64,000 bases of DNA from Bradyrhizobium sp. NFR13 (GCF_900114605.1 NZ_FOTP01000005.1:62001-126000); one strand, 5' to 3'; numbered from the stretch's first letter, positions 1 through 9,025 are shown. Notes: generated by a model from the sequence alone, not told the origin. Made by a program: numbers and translations.

Positions 1-2
1 GG

Positions 3-629
3 ATCGAAGGCGTGTTCGCACCGGAGACCGCAGCGCATGCGTCGGGCACCGCGGCGCTGCTGCCGATGCTGGCGCTGGGCATTCCCGGTTCGGGCACTGC
101 GGCGATTTTGCTCGGTGGCCTGATGGTGTGGGGCCTCAATCCGGGGCCGCTGCTGTTCGTCGAGCACAAGGACTTCGTCTGGGGCCTGATTGCCTCGATG
201 TATCTCGGCAATGTGGTCGGCCTCGTCATTGTGCTGACCACGGTTCCGATCTTCGCCTCGATCCTGCGCGTGCCATTCGCGGCGGTGGCGCCGATGATCG
301 TGGTCTCCTGCGCGATCGGCGCCTATGCGATCCAGAACGCGATGTTCGACATCTGGCTGATGCTCGGTTTCGGCGTGGTCGGCTATGTGTTCAAGAAGAT
401 CGGCATTCCGCTGGCGCCGTTCACGCTGGCGCTGGTGCTCGGCAGCCGCGCCGAAGATGCGTTCCGCCTCGCCATGATCGGCTCCGGCGGCAGCGTCGGC
501 GTGTTCTGGTCCAACGGTCTCGTCGGCACCATCACCACGCTGGCGATCACGCTGCTGTTCTGGCCGGTGATCGACAAAGTGTTCAGCGGGGTGGGGCGGA
601 TGCTGAAGCCGGCTGCTCAAACGTCATAG
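3..629 (+). CDS. tctA: TctA-family permease, C-terminal part (cut by window edge)
   Basis: C-terminal 208 residues of the large membrane subunit of a tripartite tricarboxylate transporter, which imports carboxylates across the inner membrane together with a TctC binding protein and small TctB subunit. The frame is open to the left edge, so the true start lies outside; complete TctA proteins are about 500 residues. Visible are the conserved TctA loop GIPGSGTAAILLGG followed by GLNPGP, and several long hydrophobic segments (around IASMYLGNVVGLVIVL, MLGFGVVGYVF and ITTLAITLLFW). The TAG stop overlaps the TGA stop of the convergent hydrolase gene by six bases. Substrate cannot be deduced. Family assignment is secure; partner genes are out of view. 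Confidence 0.9.
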   Translation: MEGVFAPETAAHASGTAALLPMLALGIPGSGTAAILLGGLMVWGLNPGPLLFVEHKDFVWGLIASMYLGNVVGLVIVLTTVPIFASILRVPFAAVAPMIVVSCAIGAYAIQNAMFDIWLMLGFGVVGYVFKKIGIPLAPFTLALVLGSRAEDAFRLAMIGSGGSVGVFWSNGLVGTITTLAITLLFWPVIDKVFSGVGRMLKPAAQTS

Positions 630-2528
630 TGCTTGTGCTGCCCCGTGATCTAGGCCGTCACGGGTTGGATGTTCGCCAGAACCGCTCCGGTCATTTGATG
701 CTTGCTGATAGACGCAAGGCGCCGCGAAGCAGTCGAGAGGGGCTGACACTGCCAAGTCTGGCGATGCTACGAGCGGGGCTGGCGGCGAAGGTGGCACGAG
801 CACGTCGCACAACACGTTCGTCAGTCGCGCACGGGGACCCAAATGCGTGAAATTGTGGTCGGCATCCGGGATGATTGAAATCGATGCGTTCGGGTAGTCG
901 CGCAGCCGGGCACCTTTTCTTCCCATATAGGTCCGGAATTCGCTCAGCCCGTGATCTCCTTCCGAAAATATCATCGCTAAGCGAACACCACGATTTTCGA
1001 GAATTCGGAACCGGCGATGACCTTCTTTAAAGAGGTTCAGGCCGGGTGCGCCCGCCGGGATTTGGACAGGTTTTGGTGACATCATTCGAATGAGGCGTGT
1101 CGAGACACGGATGGCTGCAGCTTTGACGCGCAAATTGCCTGACAGCAGTCGTCTCAGGCTGCGTTTGCTGAAAAGCATCGACATCGAACCACCGATGGTT
1201 CGATGGGCCGATAGCAGCGCTTCTGCGACAGTCTCCCGGGGGTCCCAAACAAAGCGCATATTGTTGATGACGACAACTTTTCGAATGCGCTCGTCTTGCA
1301 CAGCTGTTTGGAATGCGGTGTAGGCGCCACTGCAGCGTCCGACCAGAGCGATAGGGCCGGCATCGAGCTTCTCAACATAATCGATCGCATGACTCAGGTC
1401 AGCAATCTGCTCGTCCGAATAGATTACTTCGGCCGGGGCGCTTGCCGAAGCCGGACTGTCGCCGATGCCGCCAGCGTCGAATCTAAACGAAGCGACACCG
1501 CGCTGAGCGAGGGAGCGCGCCTGTTCTACCGTCGTGCGACCCCAGCCGATGTGATAATCGCGCCCGGAATTAGCGAGGATCGCGATAGCTGAAGGCCTTC
1601 GGCCGAGCGGCTGACAGAGAACGCCGAAGAGCCGCTCGTCTGGACCGAATCGAGTTGGTAATTCCTGATAGTGAGGACCAGCGATTGGCCGCGCCGGCTC
1701 GAGCGCCTTGGCTGAAGAATCGACGTTTGCCGTTGGAAGATGCGCGAGATTGTCGATCCATGACACGATGCGTGTCAGCGTGCCGAGCTGCGGTTCAGCC
1801 AGAGTCGGATCTGCAAGGATCATTTCGTAACCCGCGTAGTCGATGTATGAAACATCGACTCCGAGCGTCTTGAAGTGGTTGCCGATCGAGCTATCGCGAG
1901 ACAATTGACCGCGCTCGACCAAAAGGACCTTGTTGGCAGGAGGCCGAGTAGCTCGCGTGAGATCGATTGCTTGGATCGCTGCGACGCGGCTGCTTGCCAG
2001 TGAAATGCCCGCGACGCGATACTGGTTGTCGCCGAGAGGGTCCGGCCCAATACCGATCCGCTCGGTCAACATGTGCGACCAGGCTTGAAGTTCACGAAGA
2101 TAGGTGCGGCCTTTTACCAATGGCGCCATCAAGACCGTTGCTGCGACGCCGGGCGCTTCGGAGCCGAGCTGAGCGGCCAGACTCGCGCCAAAGCCCTGTC
2201 CGACCAGAACGAGTTCGATTCCGGGATTGTGTTCTCGCAAGAATGCAATGCACTGACGGGCCGCAACGAGCCAGTCGGTGACGCCTTCGGCGTCGCCAAC
2301 TGGATCAACGGCGTCTGCAGTGCCGGGATAATCGAATCTGAGGCAGGCATGGCCTGCTGCAGCAATGTTCTCGGCCAAAGCGCGCCATGTAGCACGGGTA
2401 CAGAATTCTTCGTACCCGATCGGCGCTAGCAACAGCACCGCCTTGCGACCTTGCTGATGAATGCGGCCTGCATGATAGAAGCCGCCAAAAGTATCAAACG
2501 TTACCGGTATGCCATATCGGGAAGTCAT
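624..2528 (-). CDS. Tandem alpha/beta-hydrolase protein with Cys nucleophile in second domain
   Basis: A 634-residue protein with two successive alpha/beta-hydrolase folds (about 1-270 and 300-600) and a Pro/Ala-rich tail of about 70 residues. In domain 1 the nucleophile elbow reads GQGFG (110-114), with Gly where Ser is expected, so it is probably inactive. In domain 2 it reads GRCSG with Cys399 as nucleophile; Asp525 (SEGDHG) and His558 (DADHNF) complete a Cys-Asp-His triad. There is no signal peptide. It is transcribed divergently from the carrier-protein operon at 3041 and could be a thioesterase or acyl-transfer enzyme for it (inference from position only). Start chosen at ATG 2528 (MTSRYG); an in-frame TTG at 2606 would add 26 residues, and neither has a strong ribosome-binding site. 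Confidence 0.75.
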   Translation of the reverse strand: MTSRYGIPVTFDTFGGFYHAGRIHQQGRKAVLLLAPIGYEEFCTRATWRALAENIAAAGHACLRFDYPGTADAVDPVGDAEGVTDWLVAARQCIAFLREHNPGIELVLVGQGFGASLAAQLGSEAPGVAATVLMAPLVKGRTYLRELQAWSHMLTERIGIGPDPLGDNQYRVAGISLASSRVAAIQAIDLTRATRPPANKVLLVERGQLSRDSSIGNHFKTLGVDVSYIDYAGYEMILADPTLAEPQLGTLTRIVSWIDNLAHLPTANVDSSAKALEPARPIAGPHYQELPTRFGPDERLFGVLCQPLGRRPSAIAILANSGRDYHIGWGRTTVEQARSLAQRGVASFRFDAGGIGDSPASASAPAEVIYSDEQIADLSHAIDYVEKLDAGPIALVGRCSGAYTAFQTAVQDERIRKVVVINNMRFVWDPRETVAEALLSAHRTIGGSMSMLFSKRSLRRLLSGNLRVKAAAIRVSTRLIRMMSPKPVQIPAGAPGLNLFKEGHRRFRILENRGVRLAMIFSEGDHGLSEFRTYMGRKGARLRDYPNASISIIPDADHNFTHLGPRARLTNVLCDVLVPPSPPAPLVASPDLAVSAPLDCFAAPCVYQQASNDRSGSGEHPTRDGLDHGAAQAL

Positions 2529-3040
2529 GATCTGGAAGCATCGCCGTTCGTCTAAAAAGTTCGTTCGTCGAATTGGCTGGCATTTGATTATTTTAGTTAT
2601 CAGCAATCAGCCCTGGATGATGTCCATGCCTTAACCCACCGGTGACGAAACTGTCATCCAATATCACTTTCTATCATTAATGTATGTTCAGCGCTGCGCG
2701 TTTAGCCGTTCGCTAACTGATCGGAGACAAATGTCGCCGTTTCGATAACCTTTCGTCAATCACTAGGCCTCCGTCGGACGATTTGTAGGTCCCATCCTCG
2801 GGCCTCAGTGGTTTTTGTGGCGCACAGAATCGCAACCGCAGTAACTCGCAGCAAATCGCCAAGGCGTCAATTTTGCGCATTTGCATCCTCATTTTGTTAA
2901 GCTTGGTGCCGGATCGATCTGTTGCATTTGAGACTTTTTACGATTTTCTCGACATTTAGCTGATATCGCTCGATTTGCTTTAACGCCGCTCCCAGCCTTT
3001 GGCGAAGCGGTGGGCTTTGTATAATTGTGGAGGAAAAGTT
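2529..3040. other. Divergent intergenic region, A/T-rich
   Basis: About 510 bases between the divergent hydrolase gene and the carrier-protein operon. It is clearly richer in A/T than its surroundings (24 of 60 bases are G or C in 2881-2940, against 41 of 60 in 50101-50160). It must hold the promoters of both transcription units, but I could not pick a convincing -35/-10 pair. No open frame longer than a few dozen codons looks coding. The only clear signal is the ribosome-binding site GGAGG at its right end. Confidence 0.6.
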
Positions 3041-3286
3041 ATGCGTGATCGTGTCCGCGCCATTGTCGGATCAATGAACCTTCTCCCCGTTCCGGTTGAT
3101 GGCTTGTCCGATCAGGACAATCTGTTCGATGCGGGCATGACATCTTTCGGCTCTGTCCAGCTGATGATGGCGATCGAGGAAGAATTCGATATCGAATTTC
3201 CCAACAGTCTGCTGACTCGCAAGACATTCGCGACGCTTGGTGGATTGATTTCTGCTGTCGATCAGCTCGTCGGTCAGAAAGTCTGA
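3041..3286 (+). CDS. Acyl carrier protein (dedicated carrier for amino acid ligase)
   Basis: An 81-residue acidic helical protein of carrier-protein type. The phosphopantetheine attachment site is in LFDAGMTSFGSVQLM, with Ser35 as the modified residue. The start at ATG 3041 is fixed by a strong ribosome-binding site (GGAGGA at about 3028-3033); an upstream in-frame GTG at 2999 lacks one. It is the first gene of a tightly packed operon, four bases before the acyl-CoA-dehydrogenase-like gene and one gene before the amino acid:[carrier protein] ligase. In Bradyrhizobium japonicum such ligases are known to aminoacylate the phosphopantetheine thiol of a small carrier protein, and this protein is the obvious substrate here. 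It differs from the housekeeping AcpP, which carries a DSL motif at the attachment site. Confidence 0.9.
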   Translation: MRDRVRAIVGSMNLLPVPVDGLSDQDNLFDAGMTSFGSVQLMMAIEEEFDIEFPNSLLTRKTFATLGGLISAVDQLVGQKV

Positions 3287-3290
3287 CGTC

Positions 3291-4499
3291 ATGATCACGG
3301 GCGCGGTGAAGCAAGACATTAACGTCCCCGAAATCGCATCCTGGCGTGACGCGATGCAGCGGATTGCCGCCGACGTTGCAGCGCCAAACGCCGTTCTTGC
3401 GGACCGAACCGCGACGTTTCCGGCGCAGACATTTGAAGCTCTTCGCCGGAACGGCATGCTCGGCTTGATGGTGCCCAAAAGCCTTGGTGGCCAGGAATTA
3501 GGATTGCGCAAGATCGCTGATCTTTGCGCTGTTCTCGCGGGTGCATGCGGTGCGAGCGGCATGATTTACGCCATGCATCAGATCAAGCTTTCAAGTCTGG
3601 TCGCGCATGGTATGCAAACGGACTATCATCGTGCTCTGATGCGCGATGTGGCCGCGAAGCAGTTGTTGATCGCGTCGTCGACCACAGAGGCTGGCATCGG
3701 CGGCGATCTGCGGATCTCGAACTGCGCGATCGAGACCGCGGGCGACCGGGTTTCGCTGACCAAGCAGGCAAGCGTCCTGTCATACGCCATGGAGGCCGAC
3801 ATCATCATGGCGACCGCACGCCGCAGTCCGGCGTCGGTCGGTTCCGATCAGGTCCTGATCGCACTGCGTCGTGGCGACTATCAACTGGAACGTACCGGTG
3901 AGTGGGACACGCTGGGCATGCGCGCCACGTGTTCCGAGGGTTTCTTGCTGACGGCAACGGCCGGGGTCGATCAGATCTTTCCAAAGCCATTTCACGAGAT
4001 AGCAGTGCAATCCATGTTAGCCACCGCGCATGTATTGTGGGCTAGCGTCTGGTTTGGGATCGCGACCAATGCACTGTCGCGCGCGCATGCCTCGGTTCGC
4101 GCAACAGCGCGCCGCATGCCGTCGGATTTTCCAGGGCCGCTGCCAGGCGCCGCTCGACTGGCCGAGGCCACCGCAAAATTACAGACCTTCAAGTCGACGC
4201 TCGTTGCGCATATCGAACGGTTCGAAACGGCGAAACGTAACGAAGATGATCTCAGCTCGATCAATTTCGCGATCGAGATGAACAATCTTAAAGTCATGGC
4301 CTCGACCATGGCCGTCGATGTCGTGCGTGAAGCGTTGATGGTGACTGGCATCGCCGGTTATCGCAACGATGGACCGTTTTCTGTCGGCCGCCATCTCAGA
4401 GACGTGTTGTCGGCGCCGCTGATGGTGGCGAACGACCGTATCCTCGCCAATACCGCCGGATTGGTGGTCGCGAGCCGATTTGACTCAGGTCTGGAGTGA
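3291..4499 (+). CDS. Acyl-CoA-dehydrogenase-like flavoprotein lacking the usual catalytic Glu
   Basis: A 402-residue protein with the three-part acyl-CoA dehydrogenase fold: N-terminal helices containing [20 protein letters not shown], a middle beta domain with the flavin-binding region around [16 protein letters not shown], and a C-terminal helical domain ending [20 protein letters not shown]. The C-terminal motif that normally reads YEGT and supplies the catalytic Glu here reads VANDRIL, so the standard base is absent from that position. Its place between a carrier protein and an amino acid:carrier-protein ligase suggests that it acts on a carrier-bound thioester rather than on free acyl-CoA (inference). 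ATG 3291 lies four bases after the carrier-protein stop; the TGA stop at 4497-4499 lies just before the next start. Confidence 0.85.
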   Translation: MITGAVKQDINVPEIASWRDAMQRIAADVAAPNAVLADRTATFPAQTFEALRRNGMLGLMVPKSLGGQELGLRKIADLCAVLAGACGASGMIYAMHQIKLSSLVAHGMQTDYHRALMRDVAAKQLLIASSTTEAGIGGDLRISNCAIETAGDRVSLTKQASVLSYAMEADIIMATARRSPASVGSDQVLIALRRGDYQLERTGEWDTLGMRATCSEGFLLTATAGVDQIFPKPFHEIAVQSMLATAHVLWASVWFGIATNALSRAHASVRATARRMPSDFPGPLPGAARLAEATAKLQTFKSTLVAHIERFETAKRNEDDLSSINFAIEMNNLKVMASTMAVDVVREALMVTGIAGYRNDGPFSVGRHLRDVLSAPLMVANDRILANTAGLVVASRFDSGLE

Positions 4500-4504
4500 T
4501 AGTG

Positions 4505-5434
4505 ATGAACGCGCCTGCTAAACCCATGCAAAGCCCGGAAGCATTTCTCAACGCTCTGTTCGACGAATCGATCCTGATCAAGACTGGTGTCGACGGCCTC
4601 TATGGGCGCGCCGGTGTGTTCGAAGATGTCATCGATCGGTTCGAAGACGCGGTGACGAAAATGGCTGTTGGCGATCAGGCTACGCGGATTCATTTTCCCC
4701 CGGGCATGCCACGCAAGAATCTCGAGAAAGCAGGGTACCTGAAGAGCTTTCCGCAATTGGCAGGTTGCGTCCATTCGTTCATGGGTGACAATACCGACCA
4801 TGCCAAGCTTGTCGGGATGATCGAGCGGGGCGAAGACTGGACCGGGATGCAGGACGCGACGGAAGTCGCCCTGACGCCGGCTGCCTGTTACCCGCTATAT
4901 CCCACCGTCGCGGCAGCGGGGCCGGTGCCGGAGGGGGGGCGGCTATTCGATCTCAAGTCATACTGCTTCCGTCATGAACCTTCGAAAGATCCGGCGCGGA
5001 TGCAGCTGTTCCGGATGCGCGAATTCGTCCGTATCGGAACTGCCGACGAAGTGACGTCTTTCCGGGCCACGTGGCTCGAGCGGGGCGAAAAACTCATCGC
5101 GTCGTTGGGCTTGCCTTGCGTCATCGATCTCGCCAACGATCCGTTCTTCGGGCGTACCGGCCGTGTTCTGGCGTCGAGCCAGCGTGACCAGGGGCTGAAG
5201 TTTGAATTGTTGATCCCGGTCGCGAGCGATGAAAATCCGACGGCCTGTCTATCTTTCAACTATCACCAGAACCATTTCGGCAGTCTGTGGGGCATGCATT
5301 TTGCGGACGGCGATGTCGCGCATTCGGCCTGCGTCGGCTTCGGCCTTGAGCGGACGGCGCTGGCCCTGTTCCGTCACCACGGCACCAAGGTCGAAGCATG
5401 GCCTGCAGATGTCCGCCGCGTATTGTGGGGCTAG
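4505..5434 (+). CDS. Amino acid:[acyl-carrier-protein] ligase (class II aaRS-like, Bll0957 type)
   Basis: A 309-residue homologue of the atypical, zinc-dependent seryl-tRNA synthetase catalytic core without a tRNA-binding domain. Such proteins, characterised as Bll0957 of B. japonicum, activate glycine or alanine with ATP and load it onto the phosphopantetheine of a carrier protein. The three zinc ligands are recognisable: Cys128 ([10 protein letters not shown]), Glu173 ([11 protein letters not shown]) and Cys276 ([11 protein letters not shown]). If counted from the in-frame GTG at 4496 they become 131, 176 and 279, which matches the published numbering as I remember it. Class II motif 2 is [20 protein letters not shown] and motif 3 is [16 protein letters not shown] 4505 is preferred because GGAG (4493-4496) lies eight bases upstream. 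Amino acid specificity is not readable here. Confidence 0.93.
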   Translation: MNAPAKPMQSPEAFLNALFDESILIKTGVDGLYGRAGVFEDVIDRFEDAVTKMAVGDQATRIHFPPGMPRKNLEKAGYLKSFPQLAGCVHSFMGDNTDHAKLVGMIERGEDWTGMQDATEVALTPAACYPLYPTVAAAGPVPEGGRLFDLKSYCFRHEPSKDPARMQLFRMREFVRIGTADEVTSFRATWLERGEKLIASLGLPCVIDLANDPFFGRTGRVLASSQRDQGLKFELLIPVASDENPTACLSFNYHQNHFGSLWGMHFADGDVAHSACVGFGLERTALALFRHHGTKVEAWPADVRRVLWG

Positions 5435-5437
5435 GCC

Positions 5438-6430
5438 TTGCAATCCGTTTGCGCCATCGAGGGACTGGATCCCGCAACTTACACGCGGCATGGTCTGCAT
5501 GACGCCGCGCGGAATTGGCCCGAGACCAACTGCTATGTCGATCTGCTGATCGAAGTGCTGGCCCAGCGCGGACATGATCCTCGCGCCGCGCTGGCTTTCA
5601 CGGTCGCACAAGATTACGAAGGCGACCAGTTCACATTTTTCAAGGTTCCGTCCGCCGATCTTGCGTTGCTATACGGTGTCGAGATCCTGGAGCTCGCGAT
5701 CTTCGATCAATTGGAAGATCACGCGCGCGTACAGTTGGCACGGGGGCGTCTGCCGCTGATCGAGGTCGATTCCTACTATCTGCCGGATACCCGGGGCATC
5801 ACCTATCGCCGCAGCCACAGCAAAACGACAATCGGCGTCAACGTTCTGGATTCGGCCAACCGCCGGCTCGATTACTTTCACAATGCCGGATACTTCCGCC
5901 TGGAAGGCGAGGATTTCGACGCGCTATTGCGGCCGGCACATGACAAGGGACTGCCGCTGTTCCCCTATGTCGAATTTATCAAGTTTGGTCCGGCCCCGTC
6001 TGCGCGCGAACAAATGGAAATGTCGCGCATGCTGCTGGCGCACCATCTGCGTCGTCGTCCGGCGCAGAATCCGTTCACGGCATGGGGCGAGGTGATCAGT
6101 GTCGACATCGCTCGGCTGATGGAACGTCCAGCCGAGTGGTTTCACACTTACGCGTTCAGCACATTGCGCCAGGCTGGCGCCAATTTTGAACTGCTCGCGT
6201 CCTACTTGGCGTGGTTGCAAGAGCGGGGTCACCCGGCACCAGAGCGCGCCAGGTTGGCCGCAGAAGCGATTGCCAGTGGCACAAAGGTTATGCAGTTTCA
6301 GTTCGCCCGCGCATCGGCCCGAGGCAGGGTTCCTGATGTGACGGATGCCATCCGCCAGCTCGCGACCGACTACGACATCGTCCTCGATGGTCTCGCGAAC
6401 GATTTTGTTGCTCGTGGCACCGCTCTGTGA
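5438..6430 (+). CDS. DUF1839 protein, possible BtrH-like aminoacyl transferase
   Basis: A 330-residue protein of the DUF1839 family, which travels with amino acid:carrier-protein ligases; its function is not established. The N-terminal half has features of a papain-like fold: Cys32 at the head of a helix (PETNCYVDLLIEVL), a strand-rich stretch LPLIEVDSYYLPDT, and His127 in RRSHSKTTIGV, followed by Asp138 or Asp145. This layout resembles the N-terminal domain of BtrH, which transfers an acyl group from the carrier protein BtrI to an aminoglycoside (resemblance judged by eye). The C-terminal half (about 170-330) is helical. It starts at TTG 5438, three bases after the ligase stop, with GGGG a few bases upstream, so it is probably translationally coupled. 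A role in moving the amino acid from the carrier to an acceptor is an inference. Confidence 0.8.
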   Translation: MQSVCAIEGLDPATYTRHGLHDAARNWPETNCYVDLLIEVLAQRGHDPRAALAFTVAQDYEGDQFTFFKVPSADLALLYGVEILELAIFDQLEDHARVQLARGRLPLIEVDSYYLPDTRGITYRRSHSKTTIGVNVLDSANRRLDYFHNAGYFRLEGEDFDALLRPAHDKGLPLFPYVEFIKFGPAPSAREQMEMSRMLLAHHLRRRPAQNPFTAWGEVISVDIARLMERPAEWFHTYAFSTLRQAGANFELLASYLAWLQERGHPAPERARLAAEAIASGTKVMQFQFARASARGRVPDVTDAIRQLATDYDIVLDGLANDFVARGTAL

Positions 6431-6505
6431 TCGCAGCACGATCACCTATGCCGGCGCCCCATCATGGCATGGTCTCGCCATGACGTTTTCGGCTCATTTA
6501 TTGCC

Positions 6506-8968
6506 ATGACCGACATCCGCGCCATAACGGAACGAAAGGTGCAGCCGCTCGATAATGGCTGGGAACTGGCGCTGTCGGCACCTCAGGCCTGGCTGGAGCC
6601 GAGCGCGCTGAGTGAGGCCGTCTGGTTGCCCGCCATCGTCCCCGGGACGGCCGCCGGAGCGCTGCGTGCCCTCGGTCAATGGAGTTTCGATAGCCCTCAG
6701 CCGCTGCACGAAAAAGACGTCTGGTACCGGCTCCGCATCAGAGGGCAGGGCAAGCGCAAGTTGCGGTTTGAGGGGCTCGCGACATTCGCTGAGGTCTTCT
6801 TCGACGACAGGCTCATCCTGGCCAGCAGCTCGATGTTCGAGCCATATGAGGCCGAGATCGTTCTCGGCGGTGAGCATTGGGTCCATATCGCCTTCAGGAG
6901 CCTCCGCAGAGTGTTGGCGGAAACCAAAGGCCCCCGGGCACGCTGGAAGACCATGATGATCGAGGAGCCGCGGCTGCGGTTTCTGCGCACCACGCTGATC
7001 GGTCATATGCCCGGCTGGTGCCCTCCAGTAGAGGTCGTTGGCCCGTATCGCCAGGTCCTCCTGATCGAGGAGGGGCCGATCGTGGCCCGCAATGTCGATC
7101 TGCGCGCGCAGCTGGAACAAGCTGATGGCGTGCTTTCCATCTCGCTGGATTTGGAAGGCGTACCGGCGGACGCGATTCCGGTCCTCCGATGCGCCGGAGC
7201 GAGCGCACGGCTCATCCGGTCCCATCGGGAAACGACCTGGCAAGGGATGCTGCGTATTCCCGATGTCGCGCCATGGTGGCCGCACACGCATGGCACGCCG
7301 ACGCTCCATGCGGTCGGCATCCAAATCGGCGACGTCCATGTCGATCTCGGCCAGACGGGCTTTCGCAAAATCGAACTCGACCGGGGACCGGATGGCCACG
7401 GATTTGCGATCCTTGTGAACGGCGTGAGGATCTTCTGCCGCGGCGTGTGCTGGACCCCGGTCGATATCGTCAATCTGCAGGCGTCTGATGCCGACTACAT
7501 CCGAGAGCTTAGCCTGGTGCAAAGCGCCGGCCTGAACATGCTGCGCCTTAGCGGCACGATGCTGTACGAGACGTCTGAATTCCATCGTGCTTGCGATGAG
7601 ATGGGCATCCTCGTCTGGCAGGACGCGATGATGGCCAATTTTGATTATCCATCGGATACCGCATTCGCAGATACTGTCCGCAGCGAGATCACGACGCTCC
7701 TGCGCCGACTGAGCGCGTCGCCGTCTCTGGCCGTTATGTGCGGCGGGAGCGAAGTTGGACAGCAGGCAGCAATGATGGGGTTGCCGCGCCAGATGCGCGA
7801 CACACCACTTGCCGAGAGGGTGATCCCCGAGATTCTTGCGCAATGGTCGGACGCCGTCTATGCGCCAGGTTCGCCGTCGGGAGGAGCACTTCCGTTTGTG
7901 TCGGAAGCGGGGCCATCGCACTACTACGGCGTCGGTGCCTATATGCGGCCACTCGACGACGCACGCCGAGCTAATGTCCGCTTTGCGTCCGAATGCCTGG
8001 CTTTTGCCAACCTGCCGGACAATCGCCAATTTGAATCCTGTCAACTTGATCCGAGCGCTGATCCGGTCGGTTGGCTGAGACGTGTGCCCCGCGACGGCGG
8101 AGCATCCTGGGATTTCGAGGACGTCCGCGAGTATTATCTAACGGCACTTTGGAACGAAGACGGCCGCAGTCTGCGCCACAGCGATCCCATGCGCTGGCGC
8201 CAATTGTCGCGAGCGGTCGTCGCCGAGGTGATCGAACGCACCATCGATGAATGGCGCCGTCCCGCGTCCGCGACAGCGGGCGCACTGCTATGGCTGTGGC
8301 GCGACCTGTGGCCTGGTGCCGGCTGGGGTCTGGTGGATTCGGACGGGCGCCCCAAGTCTGCGGTCTACGCCCTTCGGCGGGCTTCCTTGCCACTGCGACT
8401 ATCCATCACCGACGAGGGCACCAATGGGCTTTACCTGCACCTCGTCAACGACACGCCACACGCCGTCACCGGCAGGCTCGTTTTGCGTTGCCTGAAAGAC
8501 GGCACGATACCGGTGATCGAAGCGGCCCGTGACGTGACGCTCGCGGCCCATGCAGGGCTTTCCATCGGGGCGTTCGACCTGTTCGATCGCTTCTTCGATG
8601 CGGGTCACTGTTATCGGTTTGGACCGGCTGCGCATGACGTGGTTCATGCGACGTTCGAGATGCCAACCGCAGGTCAGCCTGTCGAGGCTTTCCATTTTAT
8701 TGGGATTCCTACGGTCGAATCCAACCATGCCATCAATGCGGTGCTTGGCGAAGATCGAAACGGTTTCTTCCTGGAGCTCCAGACGGACGCAACAATGCGA
8801 TTCGTCGAGATCGCGGACGACAACTTTGTGCCCGACGACAATTACTTCCATCTCGTACCCGGACGTAAAAAAGTCGTTTGCTTCACACCGTCGTACCAAG
8901 CCGGCAAACACGTGCGCCCTGCAGGGCGGGTCTCGGTGCTGGGCGGAAGCGGCGATGTCAACTACTGA
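6506..8968 (+). CDS. Glycoside hydrolase family 2 protein (beta-mannosidase-like)
   Basis: An 820-residue GH2-type enzyme with an N-terminal galactose-binding-like beta domain (about 1-170), an immunoglobulin-like domain, a TIM-barrel (about 300-600) and C-terminal beta domains. Both catalytic glutamates appear present: acid/base Glu416 in MCGGSEVGQ and nucleophile Glu496 in RFASECLAF. There is no signal peptide, so it should act in the cytoplasm, unlike most polysaccharide-degrading relatives. It follows the DUF1839 gene by about 75 bases and probably belongs to the carrier-protein operon, which would make its substrate a glycoside linked to that pathway (inference). Start set at ATG 6506 (MTDIRA); an in-frame ATG at 6464 is possible and neither has a clear ribosome-binding site. 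Confidence 0.8.
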   Translation: MTDIRAITERKVQPLDNGWELALSAPQAWLEPSALSEAVWLPAIVPGTAAGALRALGQWSFDSPQPLHEKDVWYRLRIRGQGKRKLRFEGLATFAEVFFDDRLILASSSMFEPYEAEIVLGGEHWVHIAFRSLRRVLAETKGPRARWKTMMIEEPRLRFLRTTLIGHMPGWCPPVEVVGPYRQVLLIEEGPIVARNVDLRAQLEQADGVLSISLDLEGVPADAIPVLRCAGASARLIRSHRETTWQGMLRIPDVAPWWPHTHGTPTLHAVGIQIGDVHVDLGQTGFRKIELDRGPDGHGFAILVNGVRIFCRGVCWTPVDIVNLQASDADYIRELSLVQSAGLNMLRLSGTMLYETSEFHRACDEMGILVWQDAMMANFDYPSDTAFADTVRSEITTLLRRLSASPSLAVMCGGSEVGQQAAMMGLPRQMRDTPLAERVIPEILAQWSDAVYAPGSPSGGALPFVSEAGPSHYYGVGAYMRPLDDARRANVRFASECLAFANLPDNRQFESCQLDPSADPVGWLRRVPRDGGASWDFEDVREYYLTALWNEDGRSLRHSDPMRWRQLSRAVVAEVIERTIDEWRRPASATAGALLWLWRDLWPGAGWGLVDSDGRPKSAVYALRRASLPLRLSITDEGTNGLYLHLVNDTPHAVTGRLVLRCLKDGTIPVIEAARDVTLAAHAGLSIGAFDLFDRFFDAGHCYRFGPAAHDVVHATFEMPTAGQPVEAFHFIGIPTVESNHAINAVLGEDRNGFFLELQTDATMRFVEIADDNFVPDDNYFHLVPGRKKVVCFTPSYQAGKHVRPAGRVSVLGGSGDVNY

Positions 8969-9025
8969 AGGGACGATCAAGGGTGGGGCGGCATACCGCG
9001 CCGCGGCGTTTGACTGGACGTAGGC

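Noticed and set aside
6494-8044. Minus-strand frame of about 516 codons inside the GH2 gene
   Set aside because: The GH2 reading on the plus strand has both catalytic motifs and domain order; the antisense frame has none.
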